The notes below the pieces were generated by a model, which was given only the letters and a program-made list of their open reading frames with translations, was not told where the DNA came from and did no database searches. This document shows, piece after piece, positions 1-11,435 of a stretch of 64,000 nucleotides of DNA. The translations under genes were made by a program, and so were the position numbers. Each line of letters starts with the position of its first letter. Position 1 is the first letter of the stretch. The DNA is taken from the NCBI GenBank assembly GCA_964016985.1, contig OZ024827.1, positions 57,847,643 to 57,911,642 of the forward strand, written 5' to 3'. This DNA comes from Anodontia alba (Eukaryota > Mollusca > Bivalvia > Lucinida > Lucinidae).

Positions 1-544
1 TCTACAAATACGCAGTAGCTTGTCAAGCATGTATTGTTACGAGCCAGGCGTAACGAGAAAGAAATGAAAGTGAAACCAGCAACAAGCTTTAAATTATTAA
101 CAATATTTATTCACAAAAAATAAGAGAAGATTCAAAACAAAAGAATGTAAGTGAACAGTACCTTTCAAGTTTATGTCACAAAGTCCCTCAAAATTAATCC
201 ACAAGAATTTATAAAACAAATCCTTTCAATATCAGTTTCTGATCCCACAGTTTAAAGTTCCTGAATTCAGAATTTAAGTCCAGAATGAATAAAATAGTAA
301 AGTAATCCAGTATAGAATAATTTCCAGTGAAAGTATACAAAGATGCCCAGATAAAATCTTTTCTCCTTATATAATATCAAAGAAGGTTCTAGAAAAAGAA
401 TTTACTACAAGCATCTCTTATTTTCCAGTTCCAATCAAGAAACTTCTAAATCTTCCATGACATTCCAAAAACAACTCAGTCCAGAATCAAGGACGTAAAC
501 ATCATGTTATTGTAAACATTATTGTGACTTACATTCTATAGTCT
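1..544. other. Non-coding flank, possible LTR-like end
   Basis: No coding signal. On the minus strand the segment ends near position 35 as CTCGTAACA, with an AATAAA-type signal around 104-110. This is the arrangement seen at the 3' end of LTR elements. I found no second LTR, primer-binding site or target duplication, so this is only a suggestion. A similar minus-strand ending (AGAGCGTTACA) lies at 39220. Confidence 0.25.
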
Positions 545-1947
545 CGTAATCGTTATTATTTCTTAGATTAGATCTTGAGATTTCACCTACGCGTTGTGGG
601 ACTAGTTCTGTCAAGTAAGCGGGAGTTAAATCATTGGTTATTTAAAAAAAAATGTGTTTAATTTATGCTGTTTCCTACGAGCCGCGAGGGGTTCCCAACC
701 TGTTTCTTTATATAAATTATCTATTGAGACTAGTTTAGTCGTTCCTGTAACTATTAGAGCCGCTTCCAATTGAATTTTCTTAATTCATCAGCTTCGTACT
801 TAGTACAATTGTCCCAAACAACGTCTGCATATTCCATAATCGGGCGTACAAATGCAAAATAAATATTTTGAAGTGAGTTATGATCAAGAAAAAATTTGAG
901 CTGTCTCATTATATATATATACGTTGCCAAGCTTTTGAAGAGATCATGTTGATATGACTAAGCCAATTACAATTATTTTCAAGCATAACACCAAGATGTT
1001 TGCGTGTTTCTACTTCGACTATTGCATGATTATTCATTAACAGGGGTGGGTGTAAAATTTCATTAATTTTTCGGGACAGTAAAAGAGCTTCAGTATTTTG
1101 GGGGTTAAAAGTAACCAGCCATTTATCAGCCCAGTCTGTAATCTTTAGTAAGTCTTGATTAAGTACGTGAGCGGTTTGAAGGGGTGTATCAACTATTAGA
1201 TATAAACTTGTATCATCCGCGAATAACCGTATCACAGAGTTAATGTCTTTAACGATGTCATTAATATAAACCAAAAATATAAAAGCGGTCCTAAAATCGA
1301 TCCCTGTGGAACTCCCGCATTAATATCAGCCCAGTCTGAGGAGACGCCATTCAAAACTACGTGTTGTTTCCTATTTGACAAATAATTGCAGAACCAATCT
1401 AGGAGTTTACCGGTTATTCCAACTGATTTTAGCTTGAGTATAAGTCCCTTGTGCCAGACGCGATCGAACACTTTACTAATGTCACAAAACACTGCTCTTA
1501 CTTCAAGACCATCGTCGAGCACTTTGCAAAAAGTATTGTAAATATCAATGTAGATCCTCCAGGAACGAAGCCCGACTGTAAGGATGATATTATATTATTA
1601 GCGTGAAAGGAATTAAAAACATGTTTATAAACAACTTTTCAAAGGCTTTACCTAATGCATTTAGTAACGATATTGGCCTGTAATTCTTACAGTCACAGGG
1701 GTCATCTTTTTTTAAAAATCGGTGTTATATTTGCCATTTTCCAAGCCATTGGAACCTTTGCGCTATGTAAAGAATAATTAAAAAGTTCCGATAACGGTTC
1801 AGCAAGTTCAGTAGCACACGTTTTCATTATAAAATTGTTTATACCGTCAGGACCCGATGCTTTACCCGATTTCAGTGACTCTAAAATCAGCCTAACCTCA
1901 TCCTTATTAGTTTGTAGATGTGATAATTGGTTTGCAGTATTTCTCAA
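545..1947 (-). pseudogene. Reverse transcriptase domain and C-terminus of the LINE (broken)
   Basis: Three open pieces cover the domain. 1947-1702 holds GKASGPDGINNFIMK and PMAWKMANITPIFKK, the start of the RT palm and fingers. 1522-1232 holds FCDISKVFDRVWHKG with the first catalytic Asp, and AGVPQGSILGPLL. 1274-909 holds RLFADDTSLY with the FADD catalytic pair. Breaks fall at a T/A homopolymer near 1708-1716, between 1702 and 1522, and near 1274. Downstream, minus-strand codons at about 860-655 and 640-545 continue the homology in other frames. The enzyme would copy its own RNA at a nicked target site. All catalytic motifs are visible, but no single frame joins them. Confidence 0.85.
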
Positions 1948-2191
1948 CTCAATGTTTGGTAAAACCTTTCAATCATCTCCTATACTACTTTGTTTCTTAA
2001 AATACTTATTTAATAGATTGGCTTTGTCGATTTGTTCTGTAAGTATATCGTCGTTATGCTTAAGTGGGGAATACTTGAATTTTGTAGAGGATTTATGAAT
2101 CTTTACTTTTGATATTAGGTTTTTTTAGTTTTCCCGCCAGATTATCAAAATATTTTTTTTTATTTCCTTAGTTCATTAATTGTTTGATTTC

Positions 2192-3131
2192 TTACTCTTT
2201 TATATGCATTCCAATGTTGTATGTCTTTGGTATGTTTTGCTTATCATACAATCGTTTTCTTTGTCTCATTAACTTTCGTAACTGGTGATGCATCCAAGGT
2301 GGATCTGACTGTCTTATAACAACATGTTTGTTCGGTATTGATTCTTTGGCTAATGCAAGGACGTGGTTTGTTATATTTGAAGTATAAGTATCTACATCTA
2401 TGTCAATAAGTGCATTCCAGTCAGTACTATTAAAATTATGTTTTAACTCTACATAGTTTCCTTCTTCATATTTCCACATTCGTCTTTTGATTGAAACGGG
2501 GTGTGGCTTAGTAAATTTGAAAACACTGAATACAGGGCAATGGTATCTTACATCTTGATGTAAAAATGGCTCTCCCACTCCACTGTGTAAAACATTATTA
2601 GGATTAGTAACGAGCATAATATCAAGAATTGATGAATAATTTTCAGTAAAGTGGGTAGGTTCATTTATAATTTGATGCAAGTCATATTGTTGGCATATAT
2701 TATTAATTTTCTTTTAGAAGCACCTTTAAGCGTGTCAAAATTGAAATCGCCAGATATTATAATATCAGAAATTCTAGTGTCAATGGCCAAATCTATCGAA
2801 TTGTCTATGGCTTCTTATTTCAAGTGATCAGTTTGATGGCCTGTAAAAGGTACCAACCAATAAACGTTTACCCTTGAGACGGATTTCTATCCAAACACAT
2901 TCTATACCTTGGATTTCTAAGTAATATTTGACTTTATACAGCAACGCCACCATGGTTGTCTGTAATTCGATCATTTCGAAAAAGTGCTCTAAAGCCATCT
3001 AGCATAACATCTGAATCTTTCATATAAGAACTGAACCATGTCTCAGATAGATAAATAATATCAAAATTAGAAAGTTCAGATCCAAGTATATCCATCTTGT
3101 GTAGTGCACTTTGATCGTTGTAGTGTACCAA
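2192..3131 (-). pseudogene. EEP/AP-type endonuclease domain of the LINE (broken)
   Basis: The piece at 3131-2934 reads ...FDIIYLSETWF, the part with the catalytic Glu of exonuclease-endonuclease-phosphatase enzymes, then a GGVAV strand. The piece at 2680-2192 reads INEPTHFTENYSSILDIML... and RYHCPVF, then a basic linker with SDPPWM. Between 2934 and 2690 the homology continues in other frames with indels. The position of the usual Ser-Asp-His motif is occupied by Arg-Tyr-His, as it also is in the plus-strand relative at 63.2 kb. The nuclease would nick target DNA to prime reverse transcription. Confidence 0.8.
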
Positions 3132-3364
3132 GGAAAATTTGTTTTTTTTATTATATAAGAATTATCTGATGTGATATATGAATCAGAGGAAGAAGTGTCT
3201 GAGTGTGATCCTGGATTCATTTCAATATCGTCAGATCTGAGTAGTAAAATACGTATCCATGCATAATATTCAAAATAGTCCAGACTTGTTACTCCTTTAG
3301 TTTTAAGATGTTTATAATAATGTTGCGCTGTTCTAGCCCTATAAGTAGCTATATCAACCGCCAT
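3020..3364 (-). pseudogene. N-terminal segment of the LINE ORF with a decayed 2A-like motif
   Basis: This 114-codon minus-strand frame starts at an ATG (3364-3362), followed by a tyrosine-rich stretch and then ILLLRSDDIEMNPGS at residues 39-53. That fits the 2A pattern (aliphatic run, then D-I-E-x-N-P-G), except that the final Pro is Ser, a CCA to TCA type change. A serine/aspartate-rich linker follows, and near residue 73 the frame is lost to the one that carries the endonuclease. 2A-like sequences at the N-terminus of ORF2 are known in invertebrate non-LTR retrotransposons, where they act as ribosome-skipping or signal sequences. Confidence 0.7.
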
Positions 3365-4966
3365 GTGATGTCATGTTGTGGAACAAACAAGTACTGATAG
3401 GGTAGAACAAAGCATCGTATATTATAACAAGACGATTCTGAAAGGTGTACACCAAGAGAGACTTAAGAGAAGTGATAGAAGAAAGACAAAAATGTACACA
3501 AGAACATTAGTAAGAAGTATTTGGATAGGATTAAACGGTGGCAAATCTTAAAATATGTCTTAGTGCACGGCAAACTGATACGTAACACGGCTGGGATTTT
3601 ATAACAAGAAAAACGGAATGCCAAAAGATCACACGCTCTATGAGTTATGATCACTCTTGGACATAGAAAAATCATGCAGCTTAAAACTCATGCAGCTTAA
3701 TAAATTACTCTTGAGGTATCGTAAAGCCTACACACATTTCTTAGAAATACTCGCACTACGTCACCCACTTCTCTACGTGCGTTAGCCCTGGCATCTCACT
3801 CGAGCGACCGGGCATCCACAGTCGTACGACGTATCATTCAACCATTGCATTACTAAAGAAGCTATATAACCCACATAGCATGGTTTAACATAGTAAAGTA
3901 CGAATAAATCGATCAGATCAGTCAGTCACTAGATTAGATAATTATACCACTCATCACGTATTAATGTCAGCAGTATAATGACACTGGTTCGAAAATAAAC
4001 CAATCTGCTCCAGATCAAAGGTGTCTTTGCGCTGCACGACATGGGGCTACGAACGATCAAGTGAATCTGTGCATCTGCTGGTTCGCTTCAGCCTTCGCTT
4101 CTCACTCGTGCGAAAATATCACCTTCATGTGGGCTGGTTAAGGTAAATGGACTTTCGTCTTTCATAATCGACGGGGAACTTATCCCCTTTAAAATAATTA
4201 TTCTTACTAAACAAACAAACTATTTTCAAGCATTTGTTAATAATTTACCGCGTCAACCCCAAATATTGCGACACCTTAACTCCTGACCATATTTGTCCCA
4301 AAATTTCAATGTCCATTTTGCCCCTATAGATACGTCCAAAAACTGGACAGGTGGCAGACAGTGTTGACCCCGATCAGATCCCACCGCTTGCTCAGGCCTA
4401 ACTGCCCCAATATTCGGGATTAGTGCGGTTGTCTTCATTATTTTCAGAATTATCTTATATAACAAGATTGCACACATCTTCTGTGCAACCGTACAATGAG
4501 CAAAAACCTAGGCTGGTCATGCTTTGCACGTGATATGTTTGGACTAAAACTAGTGACGTGTCATTCATTCACAAAACGTATGACCCTATAATAAGTGGGT
4601 ACAAATATAAATACAGCCTTGCCCGGCGATCCGTGTCTTCCTGTTTTAACTCTCTTACGGCGCAATGCAAGCCTCGGGTCACTAGACAAAGCCACAGGAT
4701 TTTTTCGAATAGTAGATTAAGTGTGCCACAGCTTGTTCAAGAACGGGATAGTAGTTCTAACTCGTAAGCAAAATATTTGCATAATCACGGATAATATTCA
4801 TCAGAAGTATGCAAGGACTTCAAAAAGCGAAGCAAGTGAATTTGCAATAAAGCGAAATCAGCAACATGATGTCCACGGCAAGACTGTATTCAAATCGCCA
4901 CGCACACCTTTGAAGCCGAGCATAACATTAATAAATAGTTAAATAGATGGAAGAAAAAAATAAAAA
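3365..4966. other. Non-coding stretch
   Basis: No recognisable gene. Only short chance frames occur, with no family motifs. 4240-4480 is locally richer in GC but shows no clear repeat partner in the window. Confidence 0.5.
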
Positions 4967-5330
4967 TATGTGAAAAATAAATAAATAAATAAATAAATAA
5001 ATAAAAATAAATAAATAAAATAAATAAATAAATAAAATAAAAAATATAAAGATATGTAAATAAATAAATAATAAAAAAATAAAAACAAATAAATAAATAA
5101 TTAAATAAAAAAAAATAAAATAAAAAAATATAAAATACAATAAAATATAGTAAAATAAATAAATTAATTAATTAAAAAAATATGAAAATGAATAAATAAA
5201 TAAATAATAAAAATATATATAAAAAAATAAATAAAATAAAATAAAAATAAAAAATAAATAAACAAATAAGTAAATAGATAAATACAAAAAATATATAAAT
5301 AATAATAATAATAATAATAATAAAATCCAC
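4967..5330. repeat. AT-rich simple repeat, (TAAA)n-like with (AAT)n end
   Basis: About 360 bp made almost only of A and T. Interrupted TAAA/AAATA tetranucleotide repeats end in a clean (AAT)n run at about 5296-5325. The minus-strand frames across it encode only Phe/Ile/Tyr/Leu runs and are artefacts of composition. Confidence 0.95.
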
Positions 5331-6503
5331 GTCCGACCCAAATGCATGTGCAAACATCCTGATCAAAGACTGAGCCGGTGCCACAAAAAAAAACAGACTA
5401 CTTCAGCACGCCATTCAAGAGCGTGGTGTTTGGCTTGGTATCATGTAAGACAGTTTTTTTGGCATTTCGGGTCTGCTCGAGCCCCACTGCGTAGCGACAT
5501 CTATAAGCTTAGTATGTTTAAGCTAGCGAGCAAATTATTTGTTAAAATTGGATGTTCCACAACAAATTAATTTCGGGAAAATAAGTCAAAAAGGATTGCC
5601 TTTGGAAACACTGATCCCGGTTCTCCCGGCCTTATCGAAACGAAACATAAGGTCATAAGGAGACATAGGATCGGGCGTCACACGACAGAGCGGTACCATT
5701 ACCCCCTTTTTTTGCTCTTGCACGATGCAAAAACTCGTAAGAGAAACAAAAGTACCAGTTTGCTAAAACGTTATGACTATAATCATTAACAATAATTAAA
5801 GTTATTCGCTCGAAGCTTGTATATCAATATGGTTAAATTAAATTTGCCTGAATTTAAACCAGAGTATGGCATAACCTACAAAACATGCGTTACCACTTAG
5901 CACACAGTGCAGCCAAACCCATGCAATATGCTCCGAGTCTCGTATTTTCACCCAGTGGGCAATTCGGCATCTATATTAGGCTCATGCGGACATAGTATAC
6001 TCTGATCAGTCCGCACGCATACAAAGTACATGTAAGCGTGCGTACATGCGCGTGTGTGCGTCTGAGTGTGTATTGTTACTCACATACTCTACTGACAACC
6101 ATATAAGACGATGAATGCTAACTGACCGTGACGTAGCATGGGATTTCCATGTTTAACACTGAAAATTCAATATTTCTCATGCGACGTAATAGTCAGTAAA
6201 CATTCATTTGTTTATACCACAAATTGGCCGAGCCTATTGGGCAGGGCCACGGGCGAACTTCACGCTTCAGTTGGCTCGCCAACCTAAAGTAACATACAAG
6301 TAAACGTAAAACATCTTGTGTTCGAGTCACCAGCTGTATCAGATTTACATTCCTTTGGAACAACTAACTTTAAGAGGACATGACCACATTTTGACAAACA
6401 CCAAAAACTAAATTATCTTATTGTCAGATTGTATGCAATGCAAAGTACCAGAAACTGTAATAAAACGCATATACACAATACCCAATCCATGCCTAGCCCT
6501 GTT
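5331..6503. other. Non-coding stretch
   Basis: No supported gene or recognisable repeat in about 1.2 kb. There is a short GT-rich patch at 6048-6072. Confidence 0.5.
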
Positions 6504-6570
6504 CGCCCACCTTTGATGAACGATCGGCTCGATTTAAGTGAAATATTCTTGTAAGAGCCGTAAAACCCAA
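6504..6570 (+). repeat. SINE-like 3' module, copy 1
   Basis: CGCCCACCTTTGATGAACGA and the following CGGCTCGATTTAAGTGAAATATTCTTG...GTAAAACCC recur almost unchanged at 33388-33456. The ending resembles the conserved tail module of mollusc SINEs, which lead to '...GAAATATTCTTG..GGCGTAAAACCC'. No tRNA-like head is visible upstream, so this copy is truncated. Confidence 0.5.
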
Positions 6571-6745
6571 ATCTGTGGTTCAAAATTGTTGACTCAGAGT
6601 ATCTGATGACAATTTTTTTTTATTTCCATGTATTGTAGATATATTTATTGTGTTTACTCATAACATTATCACAGTGCAGTAGGCCTAGGTCTAACTTCCA
6701 CAAATATTTCTATTTAGAACTGGAAAATATTAAAATACATAGTGC

Positions 6746-6885
6746 ATAGCTCCAGACAAGGCAATTTTTACAACAGAAAAGTACTGATATTTTTCTTATT
6801 CCTGCATGAAAACATGTTGTGGTACTCGTTAGAAGTGCCTCACTGAGGTGCTTCTAATGAGTACCCAAGTTTTCATGGAGAAATT
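6746..6885. repeat. MITE fragment, CATAGCTCCAGA family
   Basis: Begins GCATAGCTCCAGACAAGGCA and shares 'CTGATATTTTTCTTATT' and the palindromic core 'TTCTAATGAGTACCCA' with the fuller copy at 8310-8466. It contains a small palindrome centred on the GTGCCTCACTGAGGTGC segment. The right terminal repeat is not seen, so it is truncated or diverged. Confidence 0.55.
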
Positions 6886-7515
<630 letters not shown>

Positions 7516-7540
7516 AGGGGGGGCGGGGCGGGGGGTAACT

Positions 7541-7940
7541 TTGGTACGGGTGTGCAAGCCAGTATTTCAAAACCTACCCCATTCATATACCTGGCCTTTG
7601 AAAACGGACCCATTCATATACTTGATCATCCGAAATGTTGATCTATTCCTATACTGCCCTTTGATTTTTGTACCCATTTAGGCCTACTGCTGGTAGTTAG
7701 ATAAATATCGCAGTCAATTCATTGAATACCAAGAGAACAAGCAGCCTCGAAAAATCTCTGAGCAAAAAATATGAGCATATACTAGGATGTCAGAAAAATG
7801 GGGCCTTTCACATAGAAATCCAGAAAAATCGGGTCATTCATATACTTTTTGTTGTAAAAAGGGGGCCAATCATATACCTAGCAGCGCTGAAAAAGGGGGC
7901 CATTCGGCACGCACATCCATACTATGCCATATATAGGAAG
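7541..7940. repeat. 400-bp dispersed repeat, copy A (CATTCATATAC family)
   Basis: Aligns along its whole length with 14532-14926. Both begin ACGGGT(G/A)TGC(A/G)AGCCAGTATTTC and end with a TATATAGGAAGT segment. Internally the motif CATTCATATAC recurs at irregular intervals among 'GGGCCTT', 'GACCCATT' and 'GGGGGCCATTC' blocks. No long terminal inverted repeat was seen and no coding capacity. Class is unknown. Confidence 0.75.
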
Positions 7941-8309
7941 TCACCCCCCTCCCCCCGGGATCACTACCAGCACTGAGAGAGCGCTATGGTTTAGAGAGAG
8001 GGTCGGTCTACCTGATTCCATAAATCGGTAGGTGTATTGTTTGTAAATGTATTTTATGTGTGAGCTTTATAAATAAAAGGGAGGTAGATTTGTGTGTAAA
8101 TGGGACGCCCGCTGCTGCAGGCGGGGCTATTGTAAGTTGCTAGCGCTAGAAATGCGCTGGGTGGAATATGATGTCAAGTGTCTGGGGCGTGATATTTCAG
8201 TGAGGCAGCACTCTAAAAAGTGAGCATTGAGCTCCCTGCCACATCCAGACACTGTAGCAATATGACTGAAAAGTTGTTGAAAGCGACGTAAAGCCCGAAT
8301 AAAAAAAAA
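7941..8309. other. Non-coding stretch before MITE
   Basis: No gene recognised. Contains a C-rich patch and a (GA)-like AGAGAG stretch. Confidence 0.4.
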
Positions 8310-8466
8310 CATAGCTCCAGATAAGGCAATTTTCACAACCGAAAAGCACTGATATTTTTCTTATTTCTCCATGATCGCTGATGCCCTTCTAATGAGTACC
8401 CACAACATATGTTGTTATGGAGAAATAAGAAAAAAATATGCGGATACCGTCTCTTATGGAGCTATG
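8310..8466. mobile_element. Small palindromic MITE with CATAGCTCCAGATAAG termini
   Basis: Left end CATAGCTCCAGATAAGG and right end CTTATGGAGCTATG are inverted copies, apart from a 2-nt gap. The interior is also partly palindromic (CACAACATATGTTGTTATGG). At about 157 bp with no coding capacity, it fits a MITE. Related copies lie at 6746, 53968-54199 and 54338. The parent transposon family is not identified. Confidence 0.65.
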
Positions 8467-8489
8467 TATAGTTAAGTGCTAATTGTTTT

Positions 8490-9720
8490 CAGTGGTCTCA
8501 TCATCTTCAAGACCTTGTGGTTGAACAGAACTCGCGAACCATTGACTTCAGCCATCACAGCAGTTTGACACAGTTGCAACAAGCTACAGCAGATACTACC
8601 CAAGAAGACTTGTTAAATAGTGATAAAAACAGTGAAAGGTTTAGTTTGCTATTTGATAAAAGTACAGCGGTGTCAGTTAGTCAAAATTTGATTATTTCTG
8701 TCAGATATTTAGTATAGAGGATAAGACTACATTAAGAGTTGAACCAGTGACATCTTTCCTGGCAATTAGGTTTTTACGTCGTGAAATGCTGAGATGATTA
8801 CCAGTGAAGTTCTTGATGTCTTGAGCGATAAGAAGATTCCTCTCGACAAGCTGACTGGTATAGCTACAAATGGAGCAGCAGTTATGACGGGCAAAAACTT
8901 ATAGTGGTGAAGGAAATTTGTCCTAACATACTATCCACTCACTATATAGCTGACAGGTTGGCCCTTAGTTGTGGTGGTATTGCTGACAAGATTCCTCACC
9001 TGATAAAGTTTCAAGGCCTTCATAAAGACATTTTCTAGTATCAAGAATTCTGTAAAGAACTCATCATCTTTAAAAGCTATTCAGTCCATTGCCCAACAAG
9101 CTAGCAGCTGCAAGATGTTCAAGGAGGTATTCCACTTAAGGTGGCTGAGTTCTGATGACGCTCTCCAAGCACTGCTACAGAATTATGGTTCTCAGAACTT
9201 TGGTTTCTCTCTTCTTAGTGGAACCTACAGGAAAAGCCCTCAGTCTCCACAAGTCAATCACATGCTACAATTTTCTGTACACAGCCCACTACTTAGCAGA
9301 ATTGATGGGGCATCGGTGCAGTCTCAGCAAAGTGTACCAGAAAAGTACCATTAGAGAGCTCAAGACTTCCAAGTCTTGAACCACTTTGAAGAAGTTCCTG
9401 TCTGTCCCTTTCTTCGCCAACTGTTGACGATAATGGACTGACCCTAGGACTGACATCCTTCCAGTTTGGCCCCCACACCATACAGGATAGTCAACAACAG
9501 TTGGTCAGTCCTGCTTCCACTGTTGACTGTGAACGTGGCTTCTCAAGGGAAAACCTCGTCAAGACAGCAATAAGAAACAGAATAAACTTAAAACACTTAA
9601 GGACCTTGATGACCATATCAACTGAGGGCCCAGACAACAGGAAGGACCAACTTCACCAGAGCATTCAACAGGTTACCAAGTGTGAAAGGAAGAGTTTGTA
9701 GATAAAGTTTTCATTTAATG
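8490..9720 (+). pseudogene. Decayed hAT transposase (ZNF862/KIAA1586-like)
   Basis: Pieces of one transposase lie in order but in different frames. Around 8620-8715: ERFSLLFDKSTAVSVSQN and ISVRYLV, with the first catalytic Asp region. Around 8840-8900: LDKLTGIATNGAAVMTGKN. 9115-9190: MFKEVFHLRWLSSDDALQAL, the conserved His-x-x-Arg-Trp motif. 9215-9300: KALSLHKSITCYNFLYTAHY. 9501-9640: STVDCERGFSRENLVKTAIR, the C-terminal hAT dimerisation motif. Frameshifts and stops occur between and within the pieces. Full-length proteins of this type also carry an N-terminal zinc finger, which I do not see. A MITE ends just upstream (8466), possibly having cut off the 5' part. Confidence 0.8.
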
Positions 9721-11190
9721 ATTATGTGCTACCACTAAATGTGCTACACAGTAAACGAGTTACTAAGTCTAAAGCCACACGCATAAGAAAAATGTCCTGG
9801 TTCAACTTTTTGATGTCAACTGACTAAAAGGCACAACTGTACATCCAAAGTCCTCAAGGAACACATGAGATGTTCACCAAAAAAGACTGTGAGAGAGACT
9901 TGAAACTAATTTCAGTTATACTAGACAGTTTTATAGTAAAAACAAATAGGGATAATCAGTCTGGCAAAAATAATAGTACCATATATAACAATAACCTGTC
10001 AAGCCATTGAGACAAATAGACCTAAGCAAACAGTGTAGAGTATAAAACCCAGATGGGCAACTATGGTTTTCACTTGCTTTGGCTTGTCCGTCCCACTGTT
10101 TACTTGACAGTTTATGGTTATTTTAGGAAAAAAATTACAGCAAGTGGTTGTTTTACTTTTTATTATTGTTTTCATATCTTGAAAAAGAAAAAAAAATCAT
10201 ACATAAGGTCTTCTTCTTTATAGATGAATAATTACATAATAAGTTCAAGAATCAGTGTTTGAAAAGAAAAATCTGCAATAAATATAACCATTCAAAGTCA
10301 TGACTGAAGGCGGCACTTAATGTTTGAGTCTAATGTTGTAATTAATAGGCCTGAACGGTGTGTTTTTATCTGCAATTTTGACAAGCTTATATAATTCAGT
10401 TTCAAAGATAACATAAAATTACTTCAGATGCTTCCTGCTAGCAGAATGGATATCTGAAGTCATTGAAACATCCTCCTGGGCAAGGTTGTAGAAAACTACG
10501 CTTACGGCCAGATTTGCCTCATCAATGACCCTCAAATATTTTCAAACTTCTGCAGTGGAATCAATGATTCCAAAGGACTAGAAAATATAACCCACACTAT
10601 GATGAACGGCAGGGAGACGTTTTACGGCCGCCACACGTTCACTTAACACCAGCTGTGGAGAAGTTACATGTAGATGTTCTGTAAAAAGATCATCCTTTGG
10701 AAGCAAGGATAAAAACACAGAACTGTTCGGGTTTTTTTCTGGGTCAGACCAGCTAGTTTCGGCCAGGTAGGCCTCATCAGTGACCAGCAAATATTTTCCA
10801 ACTCAGTGGAGTTAATGATCCCGAGGGCTAGAAAATATAACTCACACGGTTGAAGGCCAGGGAGACACTTTACGGCCGTCACATATCTTCAGGAAAAGGT
10901 TACTGGAGAGTTGAATTCGGCAAAAGGACAGTTTTAATGTTCCTATTAAGGTAAAAGAAAAGGTCGCAGTATGGTTCTATGAGCGTTGTGGAACGTTACA
11001 GTAAAGTTCTAGGAACGTTGCAGTATGGTTATAGGGAGTGGTTGAAAGGTTGCAGGAAAGCTCATGGAAACGTTTTACAAATCCTTGAGAGAACACAAAA
11101 ACCCTAAAAAGAAAACAACTCCAGAACGTTTCCATAACCAAAATAAAACGTTCCGAAAACGTTCCTGGGATATTTTTTGTTAGCTGAGTA
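9721..11190. other. Non-coding stretch with a local tandem duplication
   Basis: 10505-10645 and 10745-10885 are diverged direct copies, sharing '(A/G)CCTCATCA(A/G)TGACC..CAAATATTTTC', 'AATGAT(T/C)CC..GGGCTAGAAAATATAAC' and 'GGGAGAC(G/A)(T/C)TTTACGGCCG'. 10930-11170 is rich in short AACGTT motifs in both orientations. No gene is recognised. Confidence 0.6.
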
Positions 11191-11194
11191 GAGA

Positions 11195-11432
11195 TTGGTT
11201 AATTATGCCTTGGTTCCAGCCTTGTTGAATCAAGTATGTGCCAAAGAGATTAAATGTCTCAAAGCTGAAACAAGACAGCAATTCGTCGATGATATCTGCA
11301 GCCGTTTAGATGCACTGGAACACAGTTCAAAAGATGTAGATGAGAGTTGGAAAGTCTTCAGAGACACCGTTCACTCTTCAGCAATGGATTCCCTAGGACC
11401 AGTATCTCGCAAACACCAAGATTGGTATGATG
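11195..11432 (+). pseudogene. LINE fragment (craniofacial-development-protein-2-like endonuclease/RT family)
   Basis: The frame from 11195 contains FVDDICSRLDALEHSS, WKVFRDTVHSSAMDSLGP and SRKHQDWYD. This is a linker between endonuclease and reverse transcriptase that is common in a group of animal non-LTR elements often annotated as craniofacial development protein 2. Homology stops at 11432, where the GGAACGGAAC repeat begins (TAATTATACTTTGCGGAAC), suggesting that a repeat inserted here. Only this short fragment remains. Confidence 0.6.
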
Positions 11433-11435
11433 GGC

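Larger units (their letters stand above)
545..3364 (-). mobile_element. Degenerate CR1-like LINE (non-LTR retrotransposon)
   Basis: Read on the minus strand, the segment gives in order: a short N-terminal region with a 2A-like motif (3206-3243), an AP-type endonuclease (about 3130-2450), a linker, a reverse transcriptase (about 1950-900), and the conserved C-terminal tail of such elements (about 860-545, including TTKLVSIDNLYKETGWEPL and LTPAYLTELVPQRVGEISR). The parts are spread over several frames, so the copy is dead. The order is that of a CR1/L2-type second ORF. The plus-strand element at 62.4 kb is a diverged relative: both share NEPTHFTE/NQPTHFTE, GVGEPFL/GVGDPFL and RYHCP. Family-level assignment within CR1/L2/Rex1 is inference. 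Confidence 0.85.

Noticed and set aside
4928..5384. Several minus-strand frames rich in Phe, Ile, Tyr and Leu
   Set aside because: Products of the AT-rich simple repeat, which contains few GC-bearing stops.
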